Assembly (NCBI GenBank): GCA_006176705.1
Contig: QRFJ01000046.1
Coordinates: forward strand, 1,584,587 to 1,648,586
Direction: 5' to 3'
Source of the DNA: Cocos nucifera
Lineage: Eukaryota; Streptophyta; Magnoliopsida; Arecales; Arecaceae
DNA: 64,000 nt
Made by a program: the position numbers and the translations under genes
Shown: positions 41,649-58,689 of the stretch, piece after piece
Layout: every line of letters starts with the position of its first letter
Numbering within the stretch: position 1 is the stretch's first letter
Notes under the pieces: model-generated
The model's input: only the letters and a program-made list of their open reading frames with translations
What the model was told of the DNA's origin: nothing
The model's database searches: none

Positions 41649-43656
41649 CCATCCATGGTGATTTGCTCTTGCACGGAGTCGAAGCGAAAAAAAAAAATCT
41701 CGGGCGCCACGTGCAAGTCCCGTGCGAGAGCGAATCACCACGGGCGGTGTCCGCGAAGCTACACCACCCGTGGTGTAGAAAGTATTTCCCAGTTTAAAAT
41801 AAGGCTCACTTATAAGTTTGTATTACTTGTAATAAAGCAATTTGTTGTTTAAGTTCAAAAGGATGCCCCTGGATGATTGTTCCTTGCAAATAATGTTGTG
41901 TTAAATGATCAGATAAGGAGGAGTAAATACTAAAATGGAATTAAAATTAAATCATTTCGAAAATATAAGTCATTTGAATGCAGAATATATGTTTTGCATT
42001 ATATTAACATGATAAGAATTCTATACAAAATGGCTTCAATTAAATTTATGATCAGACATATTTCAGATGGATTCTTCTTCTGCAATCTTGAATCCTTTAA
42101 ACAACCATACTAGTATTCTCACCATAGTTTTTATGAAATATTATGTCAATGGTCTAGGAATTATGGCAGATGAATTAGTCTTGAGATGAATATGAATGTA
42201 AGACGACCAAATAAACCTGGTGAGCTTGATCATGGTGAGATCAAGAGAGTAAATCAGTGAGCATTGCTGCACTTAGAGTCCCTATGAAGGTGATCTGAAA
42301 GAAATAGAAGTGTAAAATTCTTTGTTTAAAGTACATAAGACAAACTTGAAACTTTGTCCAGGATCATAAAAGTTATCTTCAGCAACGTTGAGCTTGAGCT
42401 CATATTTATCTTCTGAAATAATACAACAATTATGTTCGTATCCATCACAGCATGGCTTCAAGCTAATGTATTTCCACCACAGAACATTTGTTACAAAGAT
42501 GGGCGTTGCCTTGCAGAGCTTAGAGCTAATAGATTCTCAAGATATGTGAGCCTGAGCTTCTGTGATGATCTAGGCATTAATTGTTGTGTTTGAGTACCTA
42601 TAAATGCACCTTCCTATTGACTCTTATCTTTATCCAGATTAACTGAAAATCACTTATTACTGCTGTATCAAATGATTACAGGGGATCCTTTGGTGGGACA
42701 AGGACCAGTAGCAAGGGAGCAGGCCAAAGCTTTCGTGCATTAGTTATCATTGGACCACTTGAAGGTGCAAGGGAGGTGCCTTAAAGGACTCTCTTTGGGG
42801 CATGGTGGAAGCTTTGAGTACCACAAGTGGCTTCTAAAAGAATTGTGCGGACCACATCCACAGCAATAAAGAAGACGTACATGCCATTGAAAGATTGCTG
42901 GTTTTCTGTCCTTTACACCCTATATGGCATATGACCCATTTTTCTTTTTTACTACCGCCCTCAGTCTTTACTTTCTTCTCCGATGAGCAGGTCCATGTCT
43001 ATAATTCCCTGTAAAAGGTGAACACCGAGTACCTCAAAAAAGTTGAATTCATTCCAGGACTTTTTCGAAAAACTTGGAATTCATTACATCTTTTGTTATT
43101 CTAATATCTGTTCTAATTGTTCAAGCCAGCACTTTATATTTGACTTCTTTCTTCAGTGTTCTAACTTTTCATGTTCCTGTCCTGAATTTTCTTTTAATAC
43201 TAAGATTTCTTAGGTCCAATATGTTAACTGTCTTGGAAATGAGGTGTAGAAAAACTCAATAATTTCTGATCATGCTTTGCGATACCTTCACTGTCATGAT
43301 CTTTTAAGTTCTAGAGGTATTAGATGTCCACTGCAAACACATTGTTATTTAATCATCCTCTTAGCATGCGATACCAAGTTTTACTTTTCTTACATTAGTT
43401 GATGCTGCACTAGATTTGTAATTGAAGTAATTTGGGTTGGTCTTTTTCAATGGATTAATGAGTTTTTAAGAGGGTACAGTCACATAAGGTGAGTTCATAC
43501 AACTCTGAGTTAATAGATTGATTTTTGACCTGGAATTTGACGAAGAATTATGGATAGCATTTGCTCCGATTTATAATAATCATTCCAGTTTTTACCACCA
43601 CATAATCCCAATGTGCTCAGAGCTGCCATGCTCATCTTATTGTCTTCAACCACTTG

Positions 43657-43827
43657 TCTGACAACCGTTGGATGCATAACAGTATTGAACCCCCCTCCTC
43701 TCCCTCTCTCTCTCTCTGACAACCATTGGATGCATAACGGTATTGAACCTCCCCTCCTCTCTCTCTCTCTTCCACCACTTGTCTGACAACCATTGGATGC
43801 ATTACGGTTTCGCCTCCCCCCTCTCTT

Positions 43828-43830
<3 letters not shown>
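43657..43830. repeat. 58-67 bp tandem repeat, 3 copies, with CT tracts
   Basis: TCTGACAACC(G/A)TTGGATGCAT starts near 43657, 43715 and 43782, each copy followed by CCCCTCCTCT and (CT)n. The longer shared phrase CCACTTGTCTGACAACC in copies 1 and 3 suggests stepwise duplication. A (CT)n(CA)n microsatellite follows to about 43862. Confidence 0.85.
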
Positions 43831-43858
<28 letters not shown>

Positions 43859-45810
43859 TACATATGCACGGTTGGAAGGGAGGATGAACCACCTGAAAGG
43901 CCTTGTCTTTATCTTGGAATATCTTTCTACTATTTACCAGAATGCTGCAATCACCAACTTTACAAAAGCCAGTTCAAGTTTATTAATGTATGGTATCATT
44001 TAGTTTTCGTCTATCTCATCCGGCATCTGAAAAATTGATCGATGGTACAGACTTTCCAGATACGCTCTTCGAGCCCTTTATAATTCGAGTTCCACTAAAA
44101 CTGCATTGTAAATTAATTTTCTTATGCAGTAGCCTTTTTCTAGAAACTTAATCCTCCAAATTGTTGTTGTTGTTTACTAAATTTGCCGACCTATGTACAA
44201 TCTAACAAAATCTTTCACCGTGAGTATTTCTGGTACCTTCTATCACCCTCGTAATGTATCTGTTGTTGAATGTCTGTCTTTATCACCATATGCACCAACT
44301 GCCTACTCATTGTTCAGGGAGAAAAGGAATTTCGTCATAATTCTTTTCTGTTAAACATTTCTATCAATCACTTATTAGAAAAGATAGTTTTAATGGCGAA
44401 CATTCTTAATAATTAATCAAATTTATGCCACTTGGATCTAACTCATGATCAACTGCCATCTTGTGACAAAATATGTTTAATGATCGCATATTCTACATCT
44501 CACCTAGATTTCCTCCTCCTTTTCAGAAACATCTGACATAATATGGAGGAATTCTTTTATATTGATTCATTACTTGTTAGTTTCCTTCTCTTTAGAGGTC
44601 GAGGTAGTGACCTAGTTAAGTAGGTCAACCTGGCCTGAAACTCTACAATTATCCAGAATTACTTGGAAGTAATCCCATGTCGTATACCCTGTTTTTCAGT
44701 TCAAATTTTTATATGGAGACCGGAGGGCAGAACGCCAATAGGGCTAAGGTGGCTGTGTGTTCAGATCTTGGAAGGTATTTCTTTAGCTATCGGATAAAGA
44801 TAATTTTCTATGAAATGTCCTGTAATCGTCTCATTGCGATTCCCACAAATAATTAGGGACAAGTGTGAAGAATTATCTTTGTTTTGCCTGTGCTCTCTTG
44901 ACTTGCACCAACTTCCATCCACACGCACCAGATATAATTGGAGGTTAGAAAATAAAAGCCTACTGCATTCTTACAAGGAATACAGTCTTCTATTATTGAG
45001 AGTAAGTAAAAGAACAGGGTGCAATTTTTCCAACTGATGAACGTGTCGTCTTGGATCGTACTGTCGGAGACTAGAAGCTTGAGGTATGGCTTTCTTAGAT
45101 CAAAGAACAAAGTAAATGAATAAATAAATAAAAGCCAGCTTACTTTCTCCAAGCCATGCAGCTATACTTTATAGAACTGTGGTGGATCAGTATCAACCAC
45201 CTGCCTCCTAATGTGATCCCAACAGTGAAGACATGCATGCACATGCTAGGTTCCAAGACTTTTAGGAGAATTCATTAGCTCTTTCTGCATTAAATTAAGA
45301 TCTGCATCCATATAAGGCTGTGTCTCATCTCTTCTTGAGATCAGAAGCTCAGATTGGGCTCTCGTGGTCGCACCATAATGGCACTGTAAGGATATGGGCA
45401 AACCCAGCAGAACACACAGTGAGTGATGCTGTACTCCTGGACCTCTGAACTCTGAGAGCTTCCCACACAGACAGCTCTTTCGGCAAGCTGCGTGGGCTCA
45501 GTCTTCCATAAATGCTTCTTTTGATTGCTCTCGATCGCGACCATAACTTGGAATGCCTTGGCATGCATAGTTATTCCATATCCTACCACTATTGAATTGT
45601 TCCATTGGAGGGGCCATGCCCTACTCCATGCTTCCACTAATAGATCTCATGTCAGATTGCATGATAAAGAGATTTTGTTGTCGCACTGACCACATCACTC
45701 TTCTGTTTAAATGATCCTACGTGCTCACATGAGGATCATGTACTGTCACCTTTTGTTTTTTTCTTTCCTCCCAAAGAATGTATTGGTCTTGTAAGCTAGA
45801 GCATCTTTCT

Positions 45811-45826
45811 TTCTTTCTTTCTTTCT
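45811..45826. repeat. (TTTC)n microsatellite
   Basis: Four TTTC units in a row within CATCTTTCTTTCTTTCTTTC. Confidence 0.8.
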
Positions 45827-46827
45827 TGGATGAAAGATAGAGTATATGGCAGGCCATATATATATAAGCCAACCCAATCAAACAGCAACCTAAACTACAG
45901 ATTCACCACTGAAGTTATCCATGTCTGAAATATTTGGCTACAAGAACCCAGTAGTCTAGCAGCAGTCAGCATGGTAACACCATATGGGATATACGTAGCC
46001 TCGACAACTTCTCACCTTGAAGAAGAGCCATGCATGGCAATTAGTGATGAAAGCTGTAACGCACATGGAACACCAATGCATGCTTCACTGCTATGTCTAA
46101 AGCAACCTTTCATCGAATCTTCTTCGGAGAAATAAATGCGAAATTGTGTCTATGGAAATCATCTTTTTCTGCATAACCGTACGTCCACACCTTGTGAGCA
46201 AGGAAATGTTCTTCTGACGTAGCTGCGTATCGATGTAATGTATTAGCATGCTTGTGGTGTTTCTAGCTGTCACTCCATCTATTAAAAGTGCAAGCTTTGT
46301 AACCCCTGCTTCGATCTCTTCCTTTTTCCTTATTTTTTTTGAAAATAAATTTTTATTTTGTATATATATACATATTCTTTTGCAAATATAACGCAGCTGC
46401 ACCAAGCACTGACCGGAGCCAAGCGAGCGAAGTTGTGTCACGGTAAAAGCATCTTATTTAGAGCAATTAAGCTGCACATTAAGTTGAGCAGCTTTTTTAA
46501 TAATACTTAATTCACTGTCCTGTCGGCAGTTCTTCAAAGTTGGAACGTTACACGGCCAACTTCGTGAAGCAACACTGCCTATAGAATATCCTTACCAGAG
46601 GGAGAACATCATCTCCATTTCATCCTCAAATGATAACAATCTTATCTTCCGTGTGAATGGACCGCGACTTGACAGAAGAAAAGCTGGAGCCTTTAAGCGT
46701 GCTCTCCGCGTACGTTCGTGATTGGAATCGTGTCCAGTGGCAAAGAGGGCCTTCTGTTGGACAGGGACAGGTGATTATGCCACTCTGTGTGTTTGCTAAA
46801 TAAATTGGGTGGCATTTAGGTGGCAGG

Positions 46828-46858
46828 AGGAAGAAGAAGAAGAAGAAGCAGCAGCAGC
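46828..46858. repeat. (GAA)n(GCA)n trinucleotide repeat
   Basis: GGAGGAAGAAGAAGAAGAAG then CAGCAGCAGC. It lies in a 64-codon plus-strand ORF (46809-47003), but nothing else supports coding. Confidence 0.8.
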
Positions 46859-47490
46859 CTCTCTGTTAGGTGGCAGGACTACTAGTGCTTCCCTCTATTT
46901 GATTAGGCGACGACTTCTCCGAAGGAAATCTTCTAGAAGTTCACACTTGACCATGCCACTGGAACTGGATTCAGGAAGTCAAAAGCTTCTAACCCATGCA
47001 TGATGTTAGATAGAAAAAAAGAATTGTGCTCCCATATATATTTCAATGATCATGATGTGCACGAATGATGATATGGCTGTAGAGAGATCTATCGACGGTC
47101 GATCGATCGATGGTCGAAGCTAAGATTAACAGCGTGCCACTATATCATACCACGCCTCCAATTCCAGTTGAAATGGGGCTCATGGATTGGGTGTTATCCA
47201 TGCTTTATTGGTTTCTTGGTTCAGATTGAAGAAGTATTATCATTTGATTATTGTGAAATTTATCATAATTTTTTTTCTATCGATCTATAAAGATCCCATC
47301 AAAATATTTTTCTACTTATAATATATTATAAATTAAATCATAATCATTCTTAACAATCTCAAGCGACCGATCCGGTAGAATGACTTAAAAGATGAAAGAA
47401 GTATATTAATTTCTTCGTGCCCATTCCAAATTCCAAATATCATTTTATTGGGAGCACCTTCCCACTTGACAGTATGGAAGATTCAGCACA

Positions 47491-47512
47491 TCTCTCTCTC
47501 TCTCTCTCTCTC
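47491..47512. repeat. (TC)n microsatellite
   Basis: TCTCTCTCTCTCTCTCTCTC run in AT-rich intergenic DNA. Confidence 0.85.
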
Positions 47513-48362
47513 TTCAATTATTTCTACTTGGGCGTGAGTTTTTGCGATCAACACAAGGAAAAATGGATGGCAAATCACCATACCTCCACGTGCAACGATC
47601 TCAAATACGACAAGCTTCACATAATCATCTACATATAACGAGCTTCCTCTAATTCATTGACCAGTTGTCAAGTTTTACGAAAATAAATTTGGGAGAGTTA
47701 ACATCCTGTTTTGGTTTTGACCAAACTTAAGCCTGCCGTCTTTGACCATCATACCTAATTTTCATTCCTCACATTCTAATACAAGATTTCCATGCACTTA
47801 TATTTATATTGTACGCAGTTATATTAATATTTGTCCACAATTATATTCTCCATGCACGTAGTTATATTGTCCCTATACGTACTTATATTTGCATCTAGTA
47901 ATTGAACACATAAATGAAATAAATGTGCATAGCTATTAGGAATTAATCAAGAATTAGAGAAATTTTGAAACTTGGGACAGACGTTAAAGTCTCGGGAACT
48001 TAAGCTTGTAGTCCAGTCAACGAAGGAACTGGCCATGAATTTATTGAATAAATTTTTCAAAATCAAAATAAAAAAAAGTTATTCATCAAACATGTTTGTT
48101 TTGAAAAAAAAGAAGTTATATTACCTTACTCCAACTTTACGTGCGAGAAGGGTTAGATTTTGGAGATATTATTAGGTAAACTCATTCTACTTATAGATTT
48201 TGATTGGCTTCATTTTCATCTCATAATTAATCAATGAAGAACAACTGATGTGTGAATTTTTTTATTAGCTTTACCTACGATAAAATGAGTCTATCTAGAT
48301 TTTGGGCTACTTTCTCTAATGCGCACGGCATGCAATGCAATAACAGTGCATCATACCATACG

Positions 48363-48762
48363 ATTGGGCCACGTAGTCATTATTTTTCAATGTTAAGTGT
48401 CATAGTTTCATTTTTTTGTTTAATATTTTGAATGACGAAAATATTTTTTTATTTTAAAAAAATTATGATATCTTTTGGTTACGTTATAACATCCAAATGT
48501 CATGCAAATAAAATATCATAAAGAGGAAAAGATATTTTCATCATTAAATTTTTTTAAAAATTTTTAAAAAATTTTAATGATGAAAATATTTTTTTTTTCT
48601 TTATGATATCCTATTTACAGAAAGTCAATGTTATAACATAACCAAAGAATAATATATTTTTTTAAAATAAAAAAAATATTTTTATCATTCAAAATTTTTA
48701 ATAAAAAAAATGAAATTATAAATTTTAATATGCATTGAAAAATGATAGCTACGTGGCTTAAT
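48363..48762. mobile_element. 400-bp near-perfect hairpin MITE
   Basis: The two halves are reverse complements over nearly their whole length. The left begins ATTGGGCCACGTAG and TTTTTCAATG; the right, reverse-complemented, begins ATTAAGCCACGTAG and TTTTTCAATG. Both continue through TTTGAATGA(C/T), ATTTTAAAAAAAT, CTTTGGTTA(C/T)GTTATAACAT and ATATCATAAAGA to a centre of A/T runs near 48555. Each arm is about 190 bp. No transposase, and no clear target duplication (TA at best). Transcribed, it would give a long double-stranded RNA. Confidence 0.8.
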
Positions 48763-50838
48763 TAAAAAAATAATATATTTTTTCTATACTAATTATGGTA
48801 TATAAAATATTTCTCACAATACGTTTCACTTGTATGATTCTAACGAGCAGCAAATAGGGGCCAATAAGCCTCCTCTCGGGAGGAGGCCACCATCGTTCTT
48901 GAATCCTCACCGCTACGTAAAACTTGGAGCAAGGTGGTCCTTCACGATGCCATTTAATACCAAATTTCAAGCCCTGGAATGCATATTAATACCGCGCCAA
49001 GCCTTAAATTTTTTATATTTGTTTTCGTATCCGGATCCGTGCCTTTCCCACGACAATAAAAGGTGGAATGACCACGTCTCATTTTGGTCTTCCCTCACAC
49101 GAAATAAATGTTGGTCTTGATGTAAAGGTCCCATGCTGCGTAGGACCCACATCAGGGAGACTTTTCAACCGAGAGAAGGGACCAGTCCTAAAATCAACTT
49201 TTGTCGACTTTCTGATCGAAATGACTGTTTTTAGTCCATTTCAAAATAATTTTCTCGCTTGTCCATCCTACGCTGTGATAGCAACCACACTTGTAGGGCT
49301 GCCCACCCTCCAATTTTAAAAGGGAGGGTCCATCTGGGTTAACTTCTGAAATTTAGTTACTCTCCCAAAGTTGCTTCATACTCACCAGAAAGTACAGTGT
49401 ATTCATAAACACCCCTCTCTATATATCCAAAAAAAAAAAAAGAGAGAGAGAAAAACATATATACGTTTGAACTCATAACTAAACCAGGGGTCCAAAGCCA
49501 AGACATATTCTTATGGTCCATTTAAGAAATATATTCTTATGGTTCATTTAAGTAGCAGATACGTACGTGTTAATTATTTGAAGGCATCTTTCATGAAGGC
49601 AGGCAAATAATGGTGGTTTGTTTTGTTTGAAAGTTAAGTTCTACCTAAGATCTCTCTCTCATTGGTGTTGGTGCATGGTGGCCATGATTAGGTGATGAGT
49701 GAATTGTGCAGGTTACCCGAAGTCCTAAGGAGGAGCCTGGTAGCTTGGTCCTCGGACCAAAGTTTGTGATATATATGAACGCATGAACCATAGACAGAAA
49801 AATATATACTTGGTTACTTGGAAACAGTACGTAGTTGGAGTCTAAAGAAACTAGAGCATTTCAAAACCAAGTAATCAATCCTCAACTATTGTATGGCTGT
49901 TTAAGGTGCTTCGTAAGCTTGGCCCAACGAATCCAAACCAAGGTTTACCTTGACTGTTCTGAAAGATAATGATCAAAATATCAACTTGCTCAAGGTATCT
50001 TCCATATAAGAAAGCCTATCCAGGCCTTTAAGTAGGTAATTAACACAGAGATTACTGAGAAACAGGTCTTTTTCTCTCCGATTTTTCCGAGTTTGCTTGG
50101 TTTTGGAGGAGGACGATCATTCATTCAAAGTCCTTCGGTGTTAGCACCCGAGTTAGAAGTACAAGAGTGTAGCTGGTACAAGGACAGAACAATGGCTAGC
50201 TCTAGCATTAATTCATTGCCCCATGGTGCAGTTAGGCATTACTTTCATCATGTGCCACAGGTAGTTTTCATGTGCCCTAGGAATTTAGAGCATCTTTCTT
50301 TGTCCAAGATTCTCATTTGGTTTGTTTCACCTAACAGGTAAGATTTCCAATCCAATTTTCGCCAGGAGGGTTATATTCTAGTGGCTGCATCTTTCTTCCT
50401 TGAGAGGTGATTTTGCACTCGTAGTCACTGAAGTACTTTTGTGTATTTGATGTGGATAATTTTCTAATTACTTCTACCAAATGATTTGTTTCTTTTCTAT
50501 TTTTATATTAAAAATAATAATAAAAAAATTTAAAGTTTTTTAATAATTTTTTTCAAGGTTCAAATCCTAAGTCTTGTTCAAAAAAATTATAAATTTAATA
50601 AAGAGAAAAAGAGGTTACGGTGTAGGTTCACGCATACCAAAGGGAACATAATTTATGACCATATTGATCCATTGGTTATTTTTCTTGCAGACATTTACAT
50701 AACTATTTCACAGCAAATAAATTCAATGGTTATGGTAACATGGTAATTAACCTCCGAGACCACCAATTTTGGTAATGGCACCGCATGCCACTTATTTATT
50801 TCTTTTTATAATTTAATGATATCAGTTCATGGATTTTG

Positions 50839-50881
<43 letters not shown>
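50839..50881. repeat. (TA)n(GA)n compound microsatellite
   Basis: (TA)10 followed directly by (GA)n of about 22 bases. Confidence 0.9.
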
Positions 50882-52525
50882 GGTGCAGATAAAGGACGAG
50901 CTGGCCAAACGATGATAAGGATTTAAGGAGGGTGACCCCCCATGTCTCCCTCGTGGAAAAGTATGCATAATCTTGGGCCTTTTGAGTCCCTCCTTTTTTT
51001 TTTCCCATGCCATCCTCTTTTTGTCCTTTTAGAACTTTTTGATTTATCTTATCATAAATTCTACCACCCATATGCTTGGTCTCAGCAATTTTTATATTGC
51101 CCCCAAAATCCTCATTATACTAGCAAGTCAGAAATATTTGAGATATATAATGGGGATATTGCCACTAAAAAGAACAAGTGGAGAGGGGTACCAACTAGCT
51201 AATTAAGGGTAGTTGGCTCAAGTTAGAAATTCTATTATACAATTTTGATAACTAAAATTTGTAGTGCATGTGACATATTATTACATATTTTATCCTAGAT
51301 CTATTAAGAGAGACATCGATCGATAAGTTTTAAAAATGTATTAATCCTCAACCCCACTTTTCATAATATAACCGAAAGCATTTCTATTCATGCTACTGCT
51401 TCAATTTCTCTCCGTTGATGCCTGTTCAAATTCTAACCAGGACTTCCACCGCTGGAGTCTTTGTGCATATAAGTAAATTAATATTGTGCTCGTTATTTTG
51501 TGATCTTGATGGTAACATGATAGTTATCCAAATGAGATAGATCTAGATTTTGACTTATTCTTTTTTGGTATTCTTTCTTATTTATGTAGCCCATATTTTG
51601 ACATCTATAAATATATACATTACCATGGCTTTACCAGTTTATTGAAATAGCAATATAGTTTTAACAGTATATGCAAAAAATGCAAAGTGCCAACTGAAGA
51701 TATTAACAGTGATTTTATTTTATATTCAAGAGCACTTCTTTATGAATAACCTTCACCCAAAAACCCTAAACCATCCCGATAGAGCGAGAAAGTTGCTGTC
51801 TTAATTGAAACCAACATGGGCAAAAATGTGGGTCACATATATATAACTGATACAGCATGGCCAAATTACCCTATGCCAATTCACGTAGGTAGTGCTAGTC
51901 ATCTCAATTGCCCCTAGCTTATCAAAAAATAAAGAAGACCAAAGTTCACCGTAACTCTCATCTGAATAAGAATGGATGTTAGTACAATTAGATCATCTTT
52001 ACTTGCTGGCCAGACCATTCAGTTATATGTCGAAATCCATGCATACGGTGAAATGTAGGGCTGCGCATCGCTACGACTCCACGCACCATCAAACAAGTGT
52101 TCGCTATCATCAACCCGAGGCCCACGATCGGCCCATTTACGGAAACCCCAAACGAGTTGGATAGCTCTTCAGTTGATGTCTTTGTCTGAAGCCGTCTTAA
52201 TCCAACCTAGAGGCTATTGGGGGCGGTGGCACAAGATATAATATTTTCTTATCAGTGGGATTAAAAGAATCTTGATCGTTAAATCAGGGTAGGGGCCAAC
52301 CAAGGGCCTCGCGAAGTTGATGGGCTTGGCCCAGCTGCCGAGTGAGGAACGATTGTTATATATTGACCATGCTGCCCCTAAACTGGAGCGAGATTAGTAG
52401 ACCTGGCTGGTGGTCCTTGGCCCTCTAACCACCGAGGGGCAGCTAGGTCATGTCACCTCCAAAAAAATTTATACCTTTGCCATCGATGTTGCTGACCTTT
52501 CTTTCTTCCCGGCACAATCTCTCGC

Positions 52526-52532
52526 TATTTAT
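52526..52532 (+). promoter_or_regulatory. possible TATA box of the MYB gene
   Basis: TATTTAT in the context CTCGCTATTTATCCATC, about 185 bases before the MYB start codon. This implies a 5' untranslated region of roughly 150 bases. The motif is off consensus. Confidence 0.35.
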
Positions 52533-52714
52533 CCATCGCTCCCCTGTCACTCTCTCTGCCATTTTCTATTTCACACGCAAACTCACACGGACAAACTGGC
52601 CTGTTGTTGCTTTTGATGAGAATCTCTTCTCCTTGCATGCCACTGCTATAGAGTTAAAGGTCTCTGGGACCTTGAGAGCATCTCCTTCTTCCTCGTAGCT
52701 GAGGAGGATTTTGG

Positions 52715-54230
52715 ATGGGCCGATCGCCGTGCTGCGAAAAGGAGGGCCTGAAGAAAGGGCCATGGACAGCGGAGGAGGACCAGAAGCTCCTGGCCTACAT
52801 CGAGGAGAACGGCCATGGGAGCTGGCGGGCATTGCCTGTGAAAGCCGGTGAGTGCGCTCTGGAGTGTTTCTTGTGGGGTTGTGATGCAAATATAAGCACT
52901 GGTTGATGATTGTAATAAATTCTTCTTAATTTTCTACACTGGCAGGACTTCAGAGGTGTGGGAAGAGCTGCAGATTGAGGTGGACAAATTATCTGAGGCC
53001 TGATATCAAGAGGGGGAAGTTCAGCATGCAGGAAGAGCAGACCATCATCCAACTTCATGCTCTTCTTGGAAACAGGTGACCATGGCTGGCTGCTATTATT
53101 TGCCAGCAATAGCAGTGCATGCATTTGCATCACATCCCCTCTCACAAACAATTTGATGGATCGGTACTGTTCTATACCAGTTTAAGCTGTGAACGTATAA
53201 AGATCGGGGTTTTTGTCGCCGAAATAGCATCAATTTTGTTCAAACCTGCTGATAAGTGAAGCCATGCATCTTTTTCTCTATAATGGTTTTGTGTTTTAAT
53301 CGATATTTCATTCAAAGGAGTTCGATTTCCTTTCTTCGCTCCAGGTGGTCCGCCATAGCCACCCATCTACCCAAGCGAACTGACAATGAGATCAAGAACT
53401 ACTGGAACACCCATCTCAAGAAGCGGCTGGCAAAGATGGGGATCGATCCGGTGACCCACAAGCCTAAGAGCGACGCTCTCAGCTCCAGCGACGGCCAGTC
53501 CAAGAGCGCCGCCAACCTCAGCCACATGGCTCAATGGGAGAGCGCCCGCCTCGAAGCCGAGGTCCGTCTCGCCCGGGAATCCAGACTCCGCACCACCGCC
53601 GCACCCTTCCAACCTCAGTCACCCTCTTCCTCTGCCCCTCCGCCGCCAGGCAGCGACTCGGTAGCTCCCCCGGCACCACCTCTTGATGTCCTCCGGGCAT
53701 GGCAGGGAGTCTGGTCCAGCAAACCTGCCACCGGGAACCCCGGCGGAAGGATCGATCTCGAGTCGCCAACATCCACCGTGAGCTTCTCGGACAACGCCCT
53801 GCCGATCACAAGCAGCAGGGTAATGGATGCCAATTCCACAGCATGCCATCAAGGACCAGCTCAGGAACTTGAAGAGGAACAAGATTTGGAATGGAAGTGC
53901 TTCGAGAAGCAGCCACTCACCAAGGATCATAGGATGGATAGCTTTGCTAGCTTTTCGGTGGACACCGCGTCGGTCTTTGGTGGGGAGTCCTCCTCGTGGC
54001 TCCCGGAGACTTCCGGTGGGGAATTCGATGCTGGCTTCACTGGCATGCTGCTGGATGGTTCCGATGACCGGAATTCTTCGGACGGGTGCGGAGATTCTAA
54101 TTACAATGCGGAGGGTGGCAGCTGCGTGGAAGAGGACGGGGAGGAAGGGGACGAGAACAAGGACTATTGGAACAGAATTCTTAATTTGGTGAACTCGGCG
54201 TCCCCCTCGAGGTCGCCGCCCATGTTCTAG
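52715..54230 (+). CDS. MYB106-like: R2R3-MYB transcription factor, MIXTA-like subgroup 9 (MYB16/MYB106 type)
   Basis: Three exons: 52715-52847, 52946-53075 and 53345-54230; GT-AG introns of 98 and 269 bp. The 133/130-bp first two exons and split codons at Gly45 and Arg88 are the standard R2R3-MYB layout. Product 382 residues. R2 is about 13-63 with Trp17, 37 and 57; R3 is about 64-116 with Phe70, Trp89 and Trp108. Start MGRSPCC is typical. HMAQWESARLEAE (148-160), continuing to RES at 165-167, is the subgroup 9 signature; the end, YWNRILNLVNS, also matches that group. Subgroup 9 members control epidermal cell shape, trichome outgrowth and cuticle formation in the nucleus. R3 lacks the bHLH-binding signature, as expected. 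The C-terminus is Ser/Pro-rich then acidic (EEDGEEGDENKD), a likely activation region. The subgroup is firm, the orthologue within it not. Confidence 0.95.
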
Positions 54231-58403
<4,173 letters not shown>

Positions 58404-58689
58404 CATATCAATCTTTGGTTTGGTTGTGAATGTGAGTTCTTCCGGTGATCCAAAAATCAGTCATGCATAGGTCCATCAGAGATGTGATGGAGAAATACTT
58501 CTAGAACCTATGATCCCTCGGTTACATTCCAGAACTGCTTTGAGATGCATGATTAGTGTGCATGATCACGCATTATTAGATACAACCACGTCTGTGAAAG
58601 CATGATGGATGGTCTCATGCACGTGAAGGATCCTGATGGCCTTTTGCACGAAAGATCTAATCTGAGTCGAAGAACCAATGTTCGTCACG

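Larger units (their letters stand above)
33042..41799. mobile_element. Mutator-type foldback MITE (185 bp), split by the Athila-like element
   Basis: Left part 33051-33098, right part 41654-41790. Joined, they make a 185-bp element whose ends form inverted repeats of about 70 bp: both begin GGGAAAT(G/A)CTTTCTACAC and share GCGGACACCG and TGGTGATT(T/C)GCTCT. Flanks are GGTTTAAAA (33042-33050) and AGTTTAAAA (41791-41799), a 9-bp duplication with one mismatch. Long inverted repeats starting GGG with 9-bp duplications are typical of Mutator-like elements. No transposase; non-autonomous. A palindrome, CTACACCACCCGTGGTGTAG, lies within the right arm (41759-41778). Confidence 0.85.
41800..52714. other. 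intergenic, no gene recognised
   Basis: Nearly 11 kb without a recognisable protein domain. It holds microsatellites (near 43706-43862, 45811-45826, 46828-46858, 47491-47512, 50839-50881), a triplicated 58-67 bp unit at 43657-43830, and a hairpin MITE (48363-48762). ORFs such as 45341-45637 minus (98 codons) and 50093-50341 plus show no family signature. The last kilobase is the upstream region of the MYB gene. Confidence 0.5.

Noticed and set aside
45341..45637. 98-codon minus-strand ORF, considered as a small gene or miRNA precursor
   Set aside because: No known domain, and no hairpin or known mature miRNA sequence could be recognised.
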